Shown here piece after piece: positions 35,983 to 44,572 of a DNA stretch of 64,000 bases. Source of the stretch: Polyangium sp. y55x31 (GTDB lineage Bacteria; Myxococcota_A; Polyangia; Polyangiales; Polyangiaceae); NCBI RefSeq assembly GCF_029946505.1, contig NZ_JARZHG010000002.1:186001-250000 (forward strand). The letters run 5' to 3'. The number at the start of each line of letters is the position of its first letter. Within the stretch, counting starts at the first letter, position 1. Both the position numbers and the translations under genes were made by a program. The notes below the pieces were generated by a model, which saw only the letters and a list, made by a program, of their open reading frames with translations, was not told where the DNA came from and made no database searches.

Positions 35983-36770
35983 CAGAACCTCACGGTCGCA
36001 GGAAAGACGCGATCGATCGTGCTCGTCGGAGGCCCGGCCGTCGCAGGCGTCTCGCCGGGGCGCGTGACCACGACGATGACGGTCACCGCGGCGGCGACGC
36101 CCACGACGCCGCCCACCGTGCCCCAGAACCAGCCGCGCTTGTAGAAGGGCGGTTCCTGGGGCTTGGGCGCTTCCGTGCTCGCGCTCCGCGGCGCGGTGAG
36201 CAGGAGGGAGGTGTCGCCCTGCGAGAGGCTCTTCGTGACCGTGGTCGTGTCGTGGCCCTTGGCGCTGATCACGAACACGTGCTTGCCGGGATCGAGCTCG
36301 GCGCGGCCGTCGGAGGCGAGCTTCATGGGCGCGCCGTCGACGGTGACCTCCGCGTCCGCGGGGCTTTTCTGGAGCTCGAGGCGGACGATCTTGCCGATGA
36401 CCTCCTCGCGGAGCTTGTCGATCTCGGTCTTGAGCGCGGGCTTGATGGGCACCTTGCGCGCCTCGGCGTCGGTGACCGCGCCGTCGAGGGTGTCACGCGC
36501 CTCGACGTAGCGGCCGAGCGCGCGGAGCGAGGCGGCGATGTTGAAGCGGACGCTCGTCGAAGGGCTGATGTCGTCGGACTTGCGGAAGGCCTCGAGCGCC
36601 TCGGCCCATTTGCCCTCGTCGCTGAGCGCGAGGCCCTGATCGAAGAGGGCGCGCGCCTCGCGCTGCTCGGGCGTGGGCTTGGCGGGGCCTGCCCCGAGCA
36701 CGGCGGGCGCGACGAGCAAGCACGCGACAAAAGGGGCGATGGAGAGCCATCGCAGCGGCGAACGACGCAT
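35982..36770 (-). CDS. TPR and PEGA-like periplasmic protein coupled to the kinase
   Basis: A 262-residue protein. The signal peptide (WLSIAPFVACLLVAPAVLGA) is followed by TPR helices (ARALFDQGLALSDEGKWAEALEAFRKSDDIS, VRFNIAASLRALGRYVEARDT), a helical linker, a PEGA-like beta domain (IVRLELQKSPADAEVTVDGAPMKLA ... DPGKHVFVISAKGHD) and a C-terminal transmembrane helix (WGTVGGVVGVAAAVTVIVVV). Its ATG overlaps the kinase stop (TGATG). This combination is a common myxobacterial partner of Ser/Thr kinases, probably a surface-exposed or periplasmic scaffold. Role in signalling is inferred. Confidence 0.85.
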   Translation of the reverse strand: MRRSPLRWLSIAPFVACLLVAPAVLGAGPAKPTPEQREARALFDQGLALSDEGKWAEALEAFRKSDDISPSTSVRFNIAASLRALGRYVEARDTLDGAVTDAEARKVPIKPALKTEIDKLREEVIGKIVRLELQKSPADAEVTVDGAPMKLASDGRAELDPGKHVFVISAKGHDTTTVTKSLSQGDTSLLLTAPRSASTEAPKPQEPPFYKRGWFWGTVGGVVGVAAAVTVIVVVTRPGETPATAGPPTSTIDRVFPATVRF

Positions 36771-38371
36771 CAGTCGTAGCTCCGAACGAGAGGTCCGCCC
36801 TTCTTGAGCGAGGTCGACGCGGGCGCAGGCGTCGAGCCCGTCTTCGGAGACGTCGCGCCGGGCTTCGCGGAAGGCGTGGCCGACGGGGCCTGCGCCGCCG
36901 AAGACGAAGGCACGGCGAGCGTGGCCGGCAGGACCGAAGGCGACGGCGCAGGCACGGGCGAGACGGCCGACGGCGGCGCCGCGGCCGAGGCCTCGGCTCC
37001 GTCGCCGCCTCCCGAGCGGAAGAGGACGAGCGCGCCGCCGCCGAGGAGCAGCATGACGAGCACGCCGAGGACGACGTGCACCGTCGACACCGCGCCGCGC
37101 GGCGGAGGCGTGTCCGGCGCGAGCACGTGCGGGTCGCTCTGCGCGAGGCCCGGGATCGACGCGCTCGGCTCCGGGCCGAGCTGGAACGGCACGTAGCTGC
37201 TCGGCGCCGGCGTGTTCCCCTGCGGCGCGGGGATCTGCGGGACTTGCCCCGGGTTCAGCGTCCCCACGCGCACGACTCCGACCGGCGTCTGGAGCTGCCC
37301 GGAGGGGCGCGAGGGCGGCGGCGTGACCACGCCCGGCGTCAACGTGTTGAGGCGCGGCGACGAGCCCATCTGCGCGCGCGTGTGCGGCGCGCTGTTCGCC
37401 ACGCGCGCGAGCAAGCCCTTTCGCCAGGCGCACCGATCCGGGAAGGTCTCGGCGATCCAAGCCGCGGCGGAAGCGGCGTCGTGCGGAGCGCCGCGGGCGC
37501 GCGCCCAGGCGCGCAGATCGTTCTCCACGGCGAGGGCCGTCGGATATCGCTCGGCTCGATCCCGGGCCATCGTGCGCATCACGATGGGATCGAGCGACTC
37601 GTGGATCACGTCGCGCACGCGGCTCGGCGGCTCCACGACGGCGCTCTGAAGCGCCATGATCGTCTCGAGATCCGAGTTCCGCGCGAAGGGCGAGTTGCCC
37701 GTGCAGAGCTCGTAGAGCATGACGCCGAGGCTGAAGACGTCGACGGTCCGATCCACGGCCTCGCCGCGGAACGTCTCGGGGGCCATATACGGGAGCTTGC
37801 CCTTCAGCTCGCCGTGCGACGTCTGCACCATGCGCTGCTTCGCCTTCGCGACGCCGAAGTCGAAGAGCATGGGGTGACCCGCGTCCGAGAGGATCACGTT
37901 GGAGGTCGAAACGTCGCGGTGGATGATCTCCAGCGACTCGCCTTCGAGGTTCTTCGCCTCGTGCGCGGCGTGCAGCGCGGAGGCGACCTCGGCGCCGATC
38001 CAGGCGACCATCCAGTCGGGGAACGCCGTGCCGTGGTTCTTCCGGACGTCGCGCAGCATGCGCTGCAGCGGGTCGCCGTTCGCGTAATCGAGGACGACGA
38101 AGTGGTTGCCGGCCTCGAAGCCGACGTCGATCGTCGAGATGATGTTCGGGTGCCGGATGGCCGCAGCGACGTTGGCCTCGTCGTGCAGCATGTGAATGAA
38201 GGTCTCGTCCTCGGCGAGGTGCGGGTGGATGCGCTTGACCGCCACCGCTTTGACGAAGCCGCCGGGCGCGACGAAACGCGCGATGAAGACCTCTCCCATG
38301 CCGCCGGACGCGAGTCGCTCTACGATCTCGTAGCGACCGAGGCGCTCGGGGACGTCCTGGGACTCCGACAT
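36770..38371 (-). CDS. membrane Ser/Thr protein kinase (PknB-type)
   Basis: A 533-residue kinase. The N-terminal catalytic domain (about 10-290) has Gly-loop LASGGMGEVFIA, catalytic Lys in VAVKRIHP, HRDVSTSNVIL with catalytic Asp and Asn, DFGVAK, and an activation-loop/APE equivalent (LPYMAPETF). A Pro-rich linker follows, then one transmembrane helix (VHVVLGVLVMLLLGGGALVLF, about 425-445) and a Pro/Ser/Ala-rich extracytoplasmic tail without PASTA repeats. The ATG at 38371 is chosen because the extra 12 residues upstream precede the domain without a ribosome site. Translational coupling to the TPR/PEGA gene suggests a kinase-scaffold pair. Confidence 0.92.
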   Translation of the reverse strand: MSESQDVPERLGRYEIVERLASGGMGEVFIARFVAPGGFVKAVAVKRIHPHLAEDETFIHMLHDEANVAAAIRHPNIISTIDVGFEAGNHFVVLDYANGDPLQRMLRDVRKNHGTAFPDWMVAWIGAEVASALHAAHEAKNLEGESLEIIHRDVSTSNVILSDAGHPMLFDFGVAKAKQRMVQTSHGELKGKLPYMAPETFRGEAVDRTVDVFSLGVMLYELCTGNSPFARNSDLETIMALQSAVVEPPSRVRDVIHESLDPIVMRTMARDRAERYPTALAVENDLRAWARARGAPHDAASAAAWIAETFPDRCAWRKGLLARVANSAPHTRAQMGSSPRLNTLTPGVVTPPPSRPSGQLQTPVGVVRVGTLNPGQVPQIPAPQGNTPAPSSYVPFQLGPEPSASIPGLAQSDPHVLAPDTPPPRGAVSTVHVVLGVLVMLLLGGGALVLFRSGGGDGAEASAAAPPSAVSPVPAPSPSVLPATLAVPSSSAAQAPSATPSAKPGATSPKTGSTPAPASTSLKKGGPLVRSYD

Positions 38372-38465
38372 GGGAACGCCACGGTACACCTTTGGCGCTC
38401 CCGCCACAAACCCCCGGCGATCCGCACCTCGGGGCGGTAACTCGGCTGCCCGACTGACTTGTCGG

Positions 38466-39620
38466 TCAGTGCTTCGCGTCGACCGCGCCGGGGCCGAGCA
38501 ACGTGCCGCACATGGTCTTGCAGAGGATGTCGTGCGCGGCGCAGGTGCACTGGCCCTGCTTCTTCGCGTCGAGCTTCTTCTGCATCTCGGCGATGGTGAA
38601 CCCGGCCCGCTTCTCGACCTTCTGGATCGTCCACTTGTCCCGGATCTGCCACGGCGTACGCGGATCGGTGGCTTTGCCGTCGGCCTCCGCGCAGCAGCGG
38701 AAGCTCAGGAAGTAGTAATAAAAGTCCTCGTCGTGCGTGTAGACCTTGGGGCGGCACTGGTTGCGGACGCCCTTGTACCAAGGGCCGCCGGTGTGGACGC
38801 TGTCGTAGAGCGCGTGGCGTGAGCCCTTGGGTTGCTCGCTCGCGACGACCTCGTCGGTGTTGGCCGGCATGTCGGCGACGCCGAAGTCGCTGATGCAGTT
38901 CGGCTGCGAGCCGCTCGGCACGCCCTTCCAGAGGCGCGCCAGCTCGTCGCCATCACGCGCGGCGACCTTCTTCATGTTGGGATCGTCCCAGAGGTGGTCG
39001 CCGTTGCACTTGGCGGCATCACGGACGTAGCCGTGCGGGAAGGGCTTCATCTCGGGGCCCTCGCACGCGAAGTTCCACTCGGACTCGGTGCACATGCGCT
39101 TGCCCACGGAGGCGCACTTGATCTGCGCCTGGTGGAAGCGGTTCATCACCTCGGGCCGCACGCCCTTCTGGTTCGGCCATTCATAGGTGTCGACGCAGTA
39201 GCGCTTCTTCACCTTCTTGCCGACGCACTTGCTCGTGGGCTCGAACTCCTCGCACACGGTCTTCTTGTTCGATTTGTCGAACCAGCTCTTCTTGCACTTG
39301 TGCTCGACCTCCGTGCAGTACTCGCCCTCGACGAGCTTCATGTCGGGAGGGCAAGCGGAGGGCTCGGCGGAAGGCACGGGCGTGGGCGCAGGCGTGGCCA
39401 TGGCGCTCGTGGCGGGGGGCGGATCGGCGGGCTTCGCCGTCGTGTCTGCAGGCGCCACGTCCGCGGGCTTGTCAGCGGGGATCGCGGCCGCGGGAGGCGG
39501 CGCGGGGGGCGGGGCCGGCGGCGGAGGGCCGGCCGTCACGGGCTCGGGCGTGGCGGCGGAACACGCGGCGATGAACACGACGGCCGCGACGATCGAAGGG
39601 AGGGACGAGACGATCCGCAT
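38466..39620 (-). CDS. lipoprotein with degenerate FGE/sulfatase-modifying-like domain
   Basis: A 384-residue exported protein: signal peptide and lipobox VFIAAC (Cys about 20), a long Pro/Ala linker (about 30-90), then a Cys-rich domain related to the formylglycine-generating-enzyme fold (KLVEGEYCTEVEH, YCVDTYEWPNQKG, RFHQAQIKCASVGKRMCTESEWNFACEG, SFRCCAE). The typical ARRLPTEAEWEYAARGG pattern is recognisable as GKRMCTESEWNFACEG. The C-terminal half of a true FGE is altered, so catalysis is doubtful; such domains often serve for binding. It lies upstream of the kinase operon on the same strand, 94 bases away. Confidence 0.75.
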   Translation of the reverse strand: MRIVSSLPSIVAAVVFIAACSAATPEPVTAGPPPPAPPPAPPPAAAIPADKPADVAPADTTAKPADPPPATSAMATPAPTPVPSAEPSACPPDMKLVEGEYCTEVEHKCKKSWFDKSNKKTVCEEFEPTSKCVGKKVKKRYCVDTYEWPNQKGVRPEVMNRFHQAQIKCASVGKRMCTESEWNFACEGPEMKPFPHGYVRDAAKCNGDHLWDDPNMKKVAARDGDELARLWKGVPSGSQPNCISDFGVADMPANTDEVVASEQPKGSRHALYDSVHTGGPWYKGVRNQCRPKVYTHDEDFYYYFLSFRCCAEADGKATDPRTPWQIRDKWTIQKVEKRAGFTIAEMQKKLDAKKQGQCTCAAHDILCKTMCGTLLGPGAVDAKH

Positions 39621-39660
39621 ACCCGCCCTCCCTTAGTCGAGCAGGGATCCGGCGCCAGCC

Positions 39661-41088
39661 TCATTTCGGCGGGACGGGCGGCTCGTCGTCGGGCTGGATG
39701 CAAGCCGAGAGGTCGAAGAGCATGAAGAGCAGCGCCTTCTCCTGCGGCGAGAGATCCGTCGTCTTGCAGCCGTTCGGGAACGCGACGCCGATCTCGTCGC
39801 CCGACGAGACATGGATGTCGCTGAAGACGACGCGCCCGCACTGGTTCTCCTCGGCGACGCCGATCGGCGTGTTGAACGTGAGGTACTGGACCGAGCCCGG
39901 GTTTTCTCCGTAGATCCAGCGGCGCGAGATGGCCGGGTTGACCTCGTCGACCGTGTGTTGTCCTTCCTTGATGACGAGCTCGCCGGCGGTGGTCGAAGCG
40001 TTCACGTTGACGAGCCAGTCGCGGAGCGCGGCGCCCTTGGGGAAGGTGTCGTCGATCTTCGCGGTGAAGGGGTTCGCGAGGTCGGCCTGGTGGTTGAAGA
40101 CCGCCGTCTGCGGGAAGGGCTCGGGGCCCTCTTCGAGCCAGTAGTTGTGCCAGTGCGAGGCGAAGATGCGCCCGCCCTGCGAGGCGTAATCGAACAAGGC
40201 CTGCCGCGCGGACGCAGGCTTCTGCCCGCCGTTCTGGTTGCCCTCGCAGGCCATGAGGAGGACGTCGTACTTCTTGAGGCTGTCGACCGTGCCCCAGAGC
40301 GTGGTCGCGGAGGCGAACGTGGCGCCGTTGTTCAGGCCCGCGGCGTACTTGTTCGAGCCGCCCGGGCCCGAGAAGAGCTGGACGCGGCCGGGGCCGTCGG
40401 CCGGCGTGAACTCGGCGTCGTCGATGCCGATCTTGCGGAGGAGGCACTCGAGCGGATCGGCGCCGCCCGTGGTGAGCGCGATCCGCGGGATATCACCTTC
40501 GGACTGGTTGCGCGGCAGGCGCGTGACCTGCGGGTCGGTGAGCGCGTTGTCGACGCACTCGGTGACCTCGGGCAGCACGATCTTCCGGCGCCACTTGCCG
40601 ACCTGGATCACGAGCGGGATGTCCTTGCCGACGGGGACGTCTTCCAGGACGAACCTGCCCTCGGTGTCCGTCAGCGCAGTGACCACCGGGTCACCGGAGA
40701 GCACGGAGCCGCATTGATCGCAGCTCGCGCCGTCGGGCAGGGGCTTGAGCTCCTCGTTCGGGATGTAGACGGTGACGTTGTAGAGCGGCGTTTTGCCGGC
40801 CGGATCGTAGACCTTGCCGGTCACCGTGGTCTTGGCGCCGCCGGCGCAGCTGACCTGCTGGCATTCGAGGTTCGAGCAGGGCGGTCCGCCGCCCGTGAAG
40901 ACGCCGCCGACGCCGTCGGCGCCCGTGCCGCCCTGGCCGCCCATGCCGCCTTGCGCCCCGCTGCCGGCCGAGCCGCCCGAGCCCGTGGGGGTCGAGCTGC
41001 CGCCGCCTCCGCAAGCGCCCGCCGAAAGCCCGACGAGGATCGCCAAGGTCGCGCCGATCCCCACGCAAACCGCGTGTTTGCCTCTCAT
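39661..41088 (-). CDS. lipoprotein with carboxypeptidase-regulatory-like domain
   Basis: A 475-residue exported protein. The signal peptide ends in a lipobox (LSAGAC, Cys about 26), followed by a Gly/Ser-rich linker ([17 protein letters not shown]). A CarboxypepD_reg-like beta domain follows ([22 protein letters not shown] ... [19 protein letters not shown]). The C-terminal 250 residues ([39 protein letters not shown]) resemble a glutamine-amidotransferase-like or ThuA-like fold. The ATG at 41088 follows GAGAGGCAG. This architecture recurs in myxobacterial surface proteins; function unknown. Confidence 0.78.
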   Translation of the reverse strand: MRGKHAVCVGIGATLAILVGLSAGACGGGGSSTPTGSGGSAGSGAQGGMGGQGGTGADGVGGVFTGGGPPCSNLECQQVSCAGGAKTTVTGKVYDPAGKTPLYNVTVYIPNEELKPLPDGASCDQCGSVLSGDPVVTALTDTEGRFVLEDVPVGKDIPLVIQVGKWRRKIVLPEVTECVDNALTDPQVTRLPRNQSEGDIPRIALTTGGADPLECLLRKIGIDDAEFTPADGPGRVQLFSGPGGSNKYAAGLNNGATFASATTLWGTVDSLKKYDVLLMACEGNQNGGQKPASARQALFDYASQGGRIFASHWHNYWLEEGPEPFPQTAVFNHQADLANPFTAKIDDTFPKGAALRDWLVNVNASTTAGELVIKEGQHTVDEVNPAISRRWIYGENPGSVQYLTFNTPIGVAEENQCGRVVFSDIHVSSGDEIGVAFPNGCKTTDLSPQEKALLFMLFDLSACIQPDDEPPVPPK

Positions 41089-41284
41089 GTTGCTGCCTCT
41101 CCCGGCGCCGCGGCGCCAAGCAAAGAACCCGAGCCAGCGCCGGCGAGGGCAGCGATCGCAGCCCACCCGGCCATCTGCATTCTGCATCAGCCGGGGAAAC
41201 ACTGCATCGCCGTCACACTGCTGACGTGATGCCCTCGACAGACGCCGCCTCGATGGGGAGGCAGCGTCTGGAATCGAAACGTAG

Positions 41285-41357
41285 TGCCCAGGGTCGGAAT
41301 CGAACCAACCACACGCGGATTTTCAATCCGCTGCTCTACCAACTGAGCTACCTGGGC
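41285..41357 (-). tRNA. tRNA-Phe (GAA)
   Basis: On the minus strand the sequence folds as a full cloverleaf: 7-bp acceptor GCCCAGG/CCTGGGC, D-arm AGCTCAGTTGGTAGAGC, anticodon stem GCGGA/TCCGC around TTGAAAA (anticodon GAA), T-arm with GGTTCGATTCC, discriminator A at 41285. CCA is not encoded. It lies between two minus-strand genes. Confidence 0.95.
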
Positions 41358-41420
41358 GTTTTCCGCGGTGGCTCTCGCAAGCCCCGTGGACCGCGTACGT
41401 TACGCGGAACGTTTCCTAAG

Positions 41421-42512
41421 TCAAGCGTCCAATCGTTCTTCCGTCACAACTTTTTCCTCGGGACGAACCGACGCGGGGTCCGAAGCCTCCGCAGAAGCGT
41501 TTTCCTCGGGGGTTTCCGCGAGGGGCCCGAGCGGCGCGGAAGGCTCGGCCGGATGTTCCGCGGGGGGAGGCGCAGCCTGCGGAGGTTCGCCGTCGTTTTC
41601 GGCGGGTGTTTCGGGCAGCGAGGCCGGGACGACGGGCTCCGTCGTGGGCTTCGGCAGGACCCGATCGACGTGGCGGATGGCCGCCGCGAGCCAGGACGCG
41701 CGGAGGAAGAAGACCGCCAGCACGGATGCTTGGTGCACCAAGAATCCGGCGAAGACCTGCAGCTTGCGCTCGACGCCGATGCGCGAGGCGGCGACGAGCG
41801 CGACGCCGAGGAGCGCAGCGCCGAGCGCCGCGCGCCACGACCAGCCGCCGAGGAGCGAGAGCGGCGCGCTCCGGAAGGCAGCGAAGGCGCGCTTGATGGA
41901 GGCGCGCATGCCGAGCTCGCCACGCACGGCCGCGACACGCGCGAGGTCGTGGAAGACGGAGACGAGGAGGACGAGGAGGACCGCGAACGCGACGAAGCCG
42001 ATGCGGATCTGATCGGCGGCGCGCAGATCGACGGTCTCGCGGCGCGCGATGGCGTTGCCGACGGCGATCACCACGCCGCCGAGCAGCGCCTCCACGATCG
42101 CAGCCGCGCCGAGCAAGAGCGAGAAGGTGCCGATGGGGCGGAGCGCCCACGCGCCGAGATCACGGGCGGTGACGCGGCCCTTGGCGCCGAGCGCGCCGAG
42201 GAGCGCGGCGAGCGGCAAGAGGCTCAGGAAGCAGACGAGGACGAAGAGCAAGAGCGAGCTCGACGTCGTCGGCCGGAGCGCGCCGGCCGATCGGCGCAGC
42301 GCTTCGAGGAGGAGCATGCCGCCTTGATCGAAGAGGACGGCATCGCCGCGCGGGTAACCGGAGACGGCGCCGCCGAGCGTGACCGCGAAAGGCCACGCGA
42401 CGAGCAGCGCCGCGACCAGGCGGAAGGCGTAGACGAGCAGCACGACCCCGGGGCGCTTGCGCGCGAGAGGTCTGTCTTCGATCGATTCGGCCGCGTGGTT
42501 CATGGTGCTCAC
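41421..42512 (-). CDS. polytopic membrane protein of unknown function
   Basis: A 363-residue inner-membrane protein with about six hydrophobic spans (e.g. VVLLVYAFRLVAALLVAWPF, LLLFVLVCFLSLLPLAALLG, FVAFAVLLVLLVSVFHDLARV) and an acidic, Pro-rich C-terminal tail (TTEPVVPASLPETPAENDGE). No family recognised. The GTG at 42512 overlaps the metallopeptidase stop (GTGA); an ATG three codons later is an alternative. As last gene of a tightly packed run, it may act with the peptidase in the envelope. Confidence 0.7.
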   Translation of the reverse strand: MSTMNHAAESIEDRPLARKRPGVVLLVYAFRLVAALLVAWPFAVTLGGAVSGYPRGDAVLFDQGGMLLLEALRRSAGALRPTTSSSLLLFVLVCFLSLLPLAALLGALGAKGRVTARDLGAWALRPIGTFSLLLGAAAIVEALLGGVVIAVGNAIARRETVDLRAADQIRIGFVAFAVLLVLLVSVFHDLARVAAVRGELGMRASIKRAFAAFRSAPLSLLGGWSWRAALGAALLGVALVAASRIGVERKLQVFAGFLVHQASVLAVFFLRASWLAAAIRHVDRVLPKPTTEPVVPASLPETPAENDGEPPQAAPPPAEHPAEPSAPLGPLAETPEENASAEASDPASVRPEEKVVTEERLDA

Positions 42513-44572
42513 GGAGCGAGGAGCCAGAGGAGGAGCTCGGCGCCGAACATGCCACGCTCGAGGACACGCGAACCCGGACCGCCGCCTCGATCGCTCTGCG
42601 CGTTGTTCAAAAGGTCGTCATCGAGCAGCACGCGATGCTCGGGATCGATGACGGCCGCGACGAGCTTGCGCTCACCCTCGTAGTCGACCTCGTGCGTGAC
42701 GCCCTTGCCGTCCCAGCGCACGCGCTTCGTCGAGCCGTCGTCCATCACGAGGTCGATGTCGACGGGAAAGACGAGCGTGCCGTGGCGCCGGACGAGGACA
42801 CGGCCGCGGTAGCCGTACGTGTCGAGCACGGGCGCAGCCGAGGGTTTGTCCGGATCGCCGAAGACGCCGCCGACCGGCTCCATGCGGTTCGAGCTGAGCT
42901 CGGCGACGGAGTAGTCGACCCAGCCGCGCTCGAAGAGCGCCTGGCGCGTGGCGAGCTCGGCGTCGGGGCCCATCGTGTCGCGGAGGATCCCGAGGAGCTC
43001 CTCGGGCCCAGGGTGGCGGAAGCGGTAGCGGCGTGTGTAGCGGCCGATCGCCTCGCGGACGCGATCGGGGCCGTAGACGCCGGCGAGCGTGTTCAAGATC
43101 GTCGCCGTGCGCGAGTAGACGAGCGAGCCGTAGTCGCTGCCGCTCGCGAAACGCGCGGCGGACTGCGCGACGGCCTCGTTGTGCTCGACCTCGGCGGCGG
43201 CGACGCGGTAGCCCGAGGGGAGCGCGACGCCGAAGCCTCCGGGCAAGCGGGCCGCCGAATTGCCGGGCCAGCGCGCCTCCATGGACTCGCCTTCCGCGTA
43301 CGAGTTGAGGCCCTCGTCGAGGAACGGGAAGGCATGCTCGTTCGTCGCGACGAGCCCGTAGAACCACTGGTGCCCGAGCTCGTGGATCGTCACGCCCTCG
43401 ATGGCACGCGCGCCCGTCTCGGGCAGCCACCACGGGCCGCCCGTGGTGATCAGCGTGGGGTACTCCATGCCGCCGGCCTCGCTGGCGCCGGGAGGCGGAT
43501 GCACGATCGTGAGCGTGCCGTACGGGTACTTGCCGTACGCCGCGCCGAAGTGCTCGAGCCCGAACCGGGCCGCGTCGAGCTCGATCGTGGCGTCGCGATC
43601 GAAGCCCGGCGGATAGAGGCAACGGAGCGCGACGCCGTCCGCCGTCGTCGCCGTGACCTCGCGGAAATGATCCCACGCGGTGAAGGCGAAGTCGTGCACG
43701 TCCTCCTGCAGGAAGCGCCGCTCGACGCGGCCGTCCTTCGTGGTCTCCTTGTCGAGCCTGCCCGTCGCGCCGATGACGTAACGCTCGGGCGCGTCGATGG
43801 TGACGTCGTAGTTGCCGTAGTCCGCGTAGAACTCGGAGAAGCGATAGAACGCGAAGTGCGCCCAGCGCCCGTCGGGCTCGATCTTCGCGAGCTTGGGAAA
43901 CCACTGCGCGACCATGTGGAAGCTCTCGTCGAACCCGGTCCGCAGCGTGACGCTCGGCAGATCGGAGACGAACGCGACGTCGAGCGTGAGCGTCTCGCCG
44001 GGCTCGATCGCGCGCGGCAAGGGGACGCGGATGTCGGTCTCGTCGTCGGGATCGCCGGGCGTGTGGCGATCGGCCTTGTCCCAGAGCTCCGTGTCGAGTT
44101 CGCGCGCGAAGAGCTTGGAGACGCGGATCCAGCCGTAATCGGCGAGCGCGCCGCCGCCGCGGAAGCCGCGGGCGCGCTGCCGCATGTAGTTCGTCTTCTC
44201 GTTCTTGAAGGCGTTCAGGTAGAGGTGCAGCCAGAGTTCGCGCTGCGGGATGCGCGAGGCGTTGCGCCAGACGATCGTGCCCTCGCCACGCACCTGGTGG
44301 AGGTTCGGATCGAGCGAGGCGCGCAGCGTGTAGCTCGCGACGGGATCGGCGTGCGCGGCCATGGGCTCGGCGGCAAACGCGGCGAGCGCGCCGGAGCCCG
44401 CGGGGCTCGGCGGGATGACGGCTTCGGCGAGCTCGACGCCCGGCGCGCTCGAAGGCTCCGCCGAGACACCGGCGGTCGCCGCGAGCGCCGCTCCGTACGT
44501 CGCGCCGAGGCCCACCACGATCGCGAGGAGCGTCCGCCCCCACGCGCCCCGCCCCCCCTGTCGTTTGCTCAT
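42509..44572 (-). CDS. M1-family metallopeptidase, exported or membrane-anchored
   Basis: A 687-residue gluzincin. The zinc site is exact: HELGH at the start of HELGHQWFYGLVATNEHAF and the third ligand Glu in FLDEGLNSY, 18 residues after the second His. The substrate-recognition GxMEN equivalent reads GGMEYPTL. An N-terminal hydrophobic segment (about 13-33) is a signal peptide or anchor, so the enzyme likely works in the periplasm or outer membrane. M1 enzymes remove N-terminal residues from peptides. It overlaps both neighbours by 4 bases, linking it to the chaperone run upstream. Confidence 0.9.
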   Translation of the reverse strand: MSKRQGGRGAWGRTLLAIVVGLGATYGAALAATAGVSAEPSSAPGVELAEAVIPPSPAGSGALAAFAAEPMAAHADPVASYTLRASLDPNLHQVRGEGTIVWRNASRIPQRELWLHLYLNAFKNEKTNYMRQRARGFRGGGALADYGWIRVSKLFARELDTELWDKADRHTPGDPDDETDIRVPLPRAIEPGETLTLDVAFVSDLPSVTLRTGFDESFHMVAQWFPKLAKIEPDGRWAHFAFYRFSEFYADYGNYDVTIDAPERYVIGATGRLDKETTKDGRVERRFLQEDVHDFAFTAWDHFREVTATTADGVALRCLYPPGFDRDATIELDAARFGLEHFGAAYGKYPYGTLTIVHPPPGASEAGGMEYPTLITTGGPWWLPETGARAIEGVTIHELGHQWFYGLVATNEHAFPFLDEGLNSYAEGESMEARWPGNSAARLPGGFGVALPSGYRVAAAEVEHNEAVAQSAARFASGSDYGSLVYSRTATILNTLAGVYGPDRVREAIGRYTRRYRFRHPGPEELLGILRDTMGPDAELATRQALFERGWVDYSVAELSSNRMEPVGGVFGDPDKPSAAPVLDTYGYRGRVLVRRHGTLVFPVDIDLVMDDGSTKRVRWDGKGVTHEVDYEGERKLVAAVIDPEHRVLLDDDLLNNAQSDRGGGPGSRVLERGMFGAELLLWLLAP

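Noticed and set aside
38454-38469. CTGAC-TTGTCG-GTCAG hairpin at the end of the FGE-like gene, considered as a terminator
   Set aside because: The stem is only five base pairs with no T-run, and it overlaps the stop codon.
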